DNA of 64,000 nt from positions 1 through 64,000 of the forward strand of contig JAICQQ010000017.1 of assembly GCA_025937785.1 (NCBI GenBank), read 5' to 3'. Numbering within the stretch: position 1 is the first letter of the stretch; each line of letters opens with the position of its first letter. Made by a program: the position numbers and the translations under genes. The notes below the pieces were generated by a model. That model was not told where the DNA came from. It searched no databases and saw nothing but the letters and a program-made list of their open reading frames with translations. Shown here piece after piece: positions 61,413 through 64,000 of this stretch. The DNA is from Polyangiaceae bacterium. GTDB taxonomy: Bacteria > Myxococcota_A > Polyangia > Polyangiales > Polyangiaceae.

Positions 61413-64000
61413 GCCTTCACCTCGACGGTGGAAGTGCCGCGCTTGAGTTCCACCCGCGTCCGCTTGAACAGATCGAGCAACGCCGTTACCTGGGGCGCCA
61501 CGTCCGTGTGGCCCTGCTTGGCCAGTGCTTCGAGCTCCGCGGCCTTGTCGCCGAGCTGCTGCGCTCCGAACGTCAAGGCGCTGCCCTTCAAGCGATGCGC
61601 GCGCACTCGGAGCGACTCGGCGTCTTCGATCGCAGCAGCTTCTTGGATGAATTCGAGATCGTCGCTGGTGTGTTCGATGAACAGTTCACACATGCGCGGC
61701 GAGCGAGGTGTCGCCGGATCTAGCAAGGCGCGATTCCCAGAAGGCGTGTGCGCCGGCTTTTCGGGCGCGGCGTTCCCGTCCGGGAGGGCCGCAGCATGAA
61801 TGCGCGTGACCGAGGTGGGCGCCGAGGCCGGCGCCTCGAAGCGCTTGGCGTCACGGAGCCACGTTTCGAGCATCTCTTTCAGAGAAGCGACCTGGACGGG
61901 CTTGGTCAGAAAGTCGTCCATCCCCGCTTGCAACACCTTCTCGCGTTCGTCGGCCAGCGCGTGAGCGGTCACGGCCACGATCGGTGTGCGCTCGCGGTTC
62001 TGCTCGACTTCGGTGCGACGCCAGCGGCGCGTCGCTTCGTAGCCGTCGAGCACCGGCATCTGGCAATCCATCAAGATCAACGAATATTCTGCGGCATTCA
62101 GCGCGTCGAGCGCGCGTTGTCCGTCGACGGCCAACTCGAAGTCGTAGCCGAGCGACCCGAGCATGTCCTTCATCACCTCTTGGTTCAAAGGGTGGTCCTC
62201 GACCAAGAGGATGCGATAGCTCTTCTTGTTCAGGGTAGGCTTCGCGGCGCGGGCGGGTAGGGCGCGTGGTTGCACCGAGCCGCGTTCGATGCGCAGCCCC
62301 GGTAGCGCAGCAGCGAGGTCGGACTGCTTGATCGGCTTGACCAGCACTTGCTCGACCCAGTGCGGTAACCCTTCGGCCTGAGCGGCGTGAGGTCCGAGCG
62401 AGGTCAGCATGACCACGTGCAGGCGCTCGTAGCGCGAGTCTCGACGCACCGCGCGAGCCACGTCGAGCCCCGACATCTCCGGCATCTGCATGTCCAGGAC
62501 CATGGTCGTGAACGGGGTGCCCTGCTCGTGGTGCAGCTCGAGCAGCTCCATGGCTTCGCGACCGCTCGCGGCGCTGGCGTGTTTCACCTTCCAGGCATCG
62601 AGGAGCTCTTCCAGAATCAGCCGGTTCGTCGCGTTGTCATCGACGATCAGCACGTGCTCGCGCTCGGCGCGGAAAATCTTGGGGCTGTCGACGTGCTCCA
62701 AGAGCTCGAGCGGAAGCTCGAACCAGAAGCAGCTGCCTTTGCCCGGTGTGCTGTCGAGCTCGAGGGTGCCGCCCATCAGCTCCACGAGCCTCCGCGAGAT
62801 GGCAAGACCGAGCCCGGTGCCGCCGTACTTTCGCGTCAGCGAGCCGTCGATCTGGGAGAAGGCGCGGAACAGGCGGTCCCGATTCTCGGGCTCGATGCCG
62901 ATGCCCGTGTCCACGACCTCGAAGCGAAACACGCCGCGGCGCGTGGTGCTGCTGGTCATGGTCAGGCGCACGACCACCTCGCCCTCTTCCGTGAACTTGA
63001 CGGCGTTGGCGAGCAGGTTGGCGAGCACCTGGCGCAGCCGGTCCGGGTCGCCGATCACGAGATCGGGGACGTTCGGCTGAATGTAGGTCGCGATCTCGAG
63101 GCCCTTGTTGTGAGCCCGCTCGGACATGAGCACGGCCAGGTCCTCGACCAGGTCTCGCACCGAAAAGTCGAACTTCTTGATCTCGAGCTTCGCCGCCTCG
63201 ATCTTGGAGAAGTCCAGGATGTCGTTGATCACCGTCAACAGCGAGTTGGCGGAGGCCGCGATGGTGCTCGCGTAGCGCTTCTGCCGCACGTCGAGGGGCG
63301 TACCGAGCAAGAGCTCGGTCATGCCGATGACACCGTTCATCGGCGTGCGGATCTCGTGGCTCATGTTCGCGATGAACTCGCTCTTCAGGCGCGTCGACTC
63401 GAGCGCGAGCGCGGTGGTGGTCTCGAGCTTGCTGAACGTCGAGCCAATCAACTGCAGCAGCGGTTCGAGCCAGAAGCGGAAGAACAACAGGCTGAGCAGG
63501 AGCCCGCCCAGGCAACCGGCAGCCGACAAGATCAGCATCTTCCGCTTCAGTTCGATGCCGGACTCGAGGCGATCGAGAGAGACGACCAGCGCGACCTTAC
63601 CGATGACGACGGTCTCGATGGTCGATTCGGACCAACTCCACACGATGCCTTGCGCCGTGCTGATCTCGTCGGGCTTGGCGGCGAAGATCTGCTTGGTATC
63701 GATGGGCAGCGTTCGCCCGCTCTCGTACAACGTCGCACCCTCGGCTCCGAGCACGATCACTCGGGCCACGTCGTCGTCCTTCAGATACGACTTGGCGACC
63801 GGTGTGATCAGCGACCTGTCTTGGGCGGCAATGCCCACTTCCATCGCTTTCGACAGCGCGAACGCGCCTTGTTCGGCCTTCCACTCGAGATCTTTGCGGA
63901 TCGAGGGGGTCAGCCGATCGAAGATGTTCGACACCAACAGCAACATCAGCCCGGCGAGGCTGACCAAGAGCAGGGTCGTGAAAAGCATCAAGAGCACCCG
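61409..64000 (-). CDS. BarA-like hybrid sensor histidine kinase (5' end beyond the window)
   Basis: At least 863 aa are visible and the frame is still open at the window edge. Order: first membrane segment (LLLVSLAGLMLLLV), an extracytoplasmic sensor of ~120 residues, a second membrane segment, HisKA (NMSHEIRTPMNG), HATPase_c (DTGIGIEPENRDRLF, GTGLGLAISRRLVELMGG), two receivers (VLIVDDNATNR...VLDMQMPEMSG and ILLVEDHPLNQ...LMDCQMPVLDG), and a C-terminal Hpt domain (RAHRLKGSALTFG). All phospho-relay residues are present. Coupled to the small response regulator downstream. Confidence 0.9.
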   Translation of the reverse strand, partial: RVLLMLFTTLLLVSLAGLMLLLVSNIFDRLTPSIRKDLEWKAEQGAFALSKAMEVGIAAQDRSLITPVAKSYLKDDDVARVIVLGAEGATLYESGRTLPIDTKQIFAAKPDEISTAQGIVWSWSESTIETVVIGKVALVVSLDRLESGIELKRKMLILSAAGCLGGLLLSLLFFRFWLEPLLQLIGSTFSKLETTTALALESTRLKSEFIANMSHEIRTPMNGVIGMTELLLGTPLDVRQKRYASTIAASANSLLTVINDILDFSKIEAAKLEIKKFDFSVRDLVEDLAVLMSERAHNKGLEIATYIQPNVPDLVIGDPDRLRQVLANLLANAVKFTEEGEVVVRLTMTSSTTRRGVFRFEVVDTGIGIEPENRDRLFRAFSQIDGSLTRKYGGTGLGLAISRRLVELMGGTLELDSTPGKGSCFWFELPLELLEHVDSPKIFRAEREHVLIVDDNATNRLILEELLDAWKVKHASAASGREAMELLELHHEQGTPFTTMVLDMQMPEMSGLDVARAVRRDSRYERLHVVMLTSLGPHAAQAEGLPHWVEQVLVKPIKQSDLAAALPGLRIERGSVQPRALPARAAKPTLNKKSYRILLVEDHPLNQEVMKDMLGSLGYDFELAVDGQRALDALNAAEYSLILMDCQMPVLDGYEATRRWRRTEVEQNRERTPIVAVTAHALADEREKVLQAGMDDFLTKPVQVASLKEMLETWLRDAKRFEAPASAPTSVTRIHAAALPDGNAAPEKPAHTPSGNRALLDPATPRSPRMCELFIEHTSDDLEFIQEAAAIEDAESLRVRAHRLKGSALTFGAQQLGDKAAELEALAKQGHTDVAPQVTALLDLFKRTRVELKRGTSTVEVKA

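Overview
The window is high-GC DNA from a myxobacterium-like organism (Myxococcota, probably Polyangia). The strongest taxonomic clues are a surface protein ending in a MYXO-CTERM-type tail (56268-60893), an OmpA protein with thrombospondin type 3 repeats, a BarA-like hybrid kinase, and an ElbD-type ether-lipid megaenzyme (46486-51165) of the kind known from Myxococcus and Stigmatella. This assignment is an inference; no rRNA is present.

Most of the window (418-42815, about 42.4 kb) reads as one integrated mobile element. It is bounded by a perfect 23-bp direct repeat (418-440 and 42793-42815) that matches the T-arm and 3' end of a tRNA. A tyrosine recombinase lies against the right repeat. 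The right repeat sits inside the integrase reading frame. If the element is closed into a circle on paper, that frame runs without a stop through the repeat into an otherwise orphan open frame at the left end (441-806). Integration therefore appears to have split the element's own integrase gene and given it a new tail. Outside the element, a partial ankyrin-repeat gene (2-253) and RNase D (42817-43959) would be convergent neighbours in the empty chromosome.

The element has three parts. (1) A left minus-strand block. From 8227 down to 798 it is a tight set: DUF2000, a haem-oxygenase-like diiron enzyme, a Trypco1 protein, a formylglycine-generating-enzyme fold protein, a trypsin-NACHT-HEAT protein and a GCS2-type carboxylate-amine ligase. 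This is my best candidate for an undescribed conflict or defence system. A large lipoprotein gene (8942-10765) lies upstream, and a similar palindrome lies upstream of both units. (2) A plus-strand operon of about 24.5 kb (11684-36187) with overlapping genes: DUF1998 helicase, SNF2 helicase, a 124-aa protein, two tandem paralogous DNA methylases, a Rad50-like ATPase, a DUF1016 nuclease, an HNH nuclease, an unknown 544-aa protein and a phospholipase-D-like protein. It resembles helicase-methylase-ATPase (Hma-like) defence loci and shares parts with DISARM. (3) An element backbone (36221-42815): HTH, a small unknown protein and an RHH protein, a 552-aa unknown, a short protein plus a DUF3987 primase/helicase-like protein, a possible excisionase, and the integrase. 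Several repeat-rich, operator- or iteron-like sites lie between these genes. No conjugation or capsid genes are visible.

The right flank (42817-64000) is ordinary myxobacterial chromosome: rnd; an ether-lipid-type operon (HAD phosphatase, LarA-like protein, ElbD-like fusion, epimerase, zinc-ribbon SDR, WbuC-like cupin); an outer-surface pair (OmpA/TSP3 protein and a 1541-aa repeat protein); and a convergent two-component pair cut by the window end.
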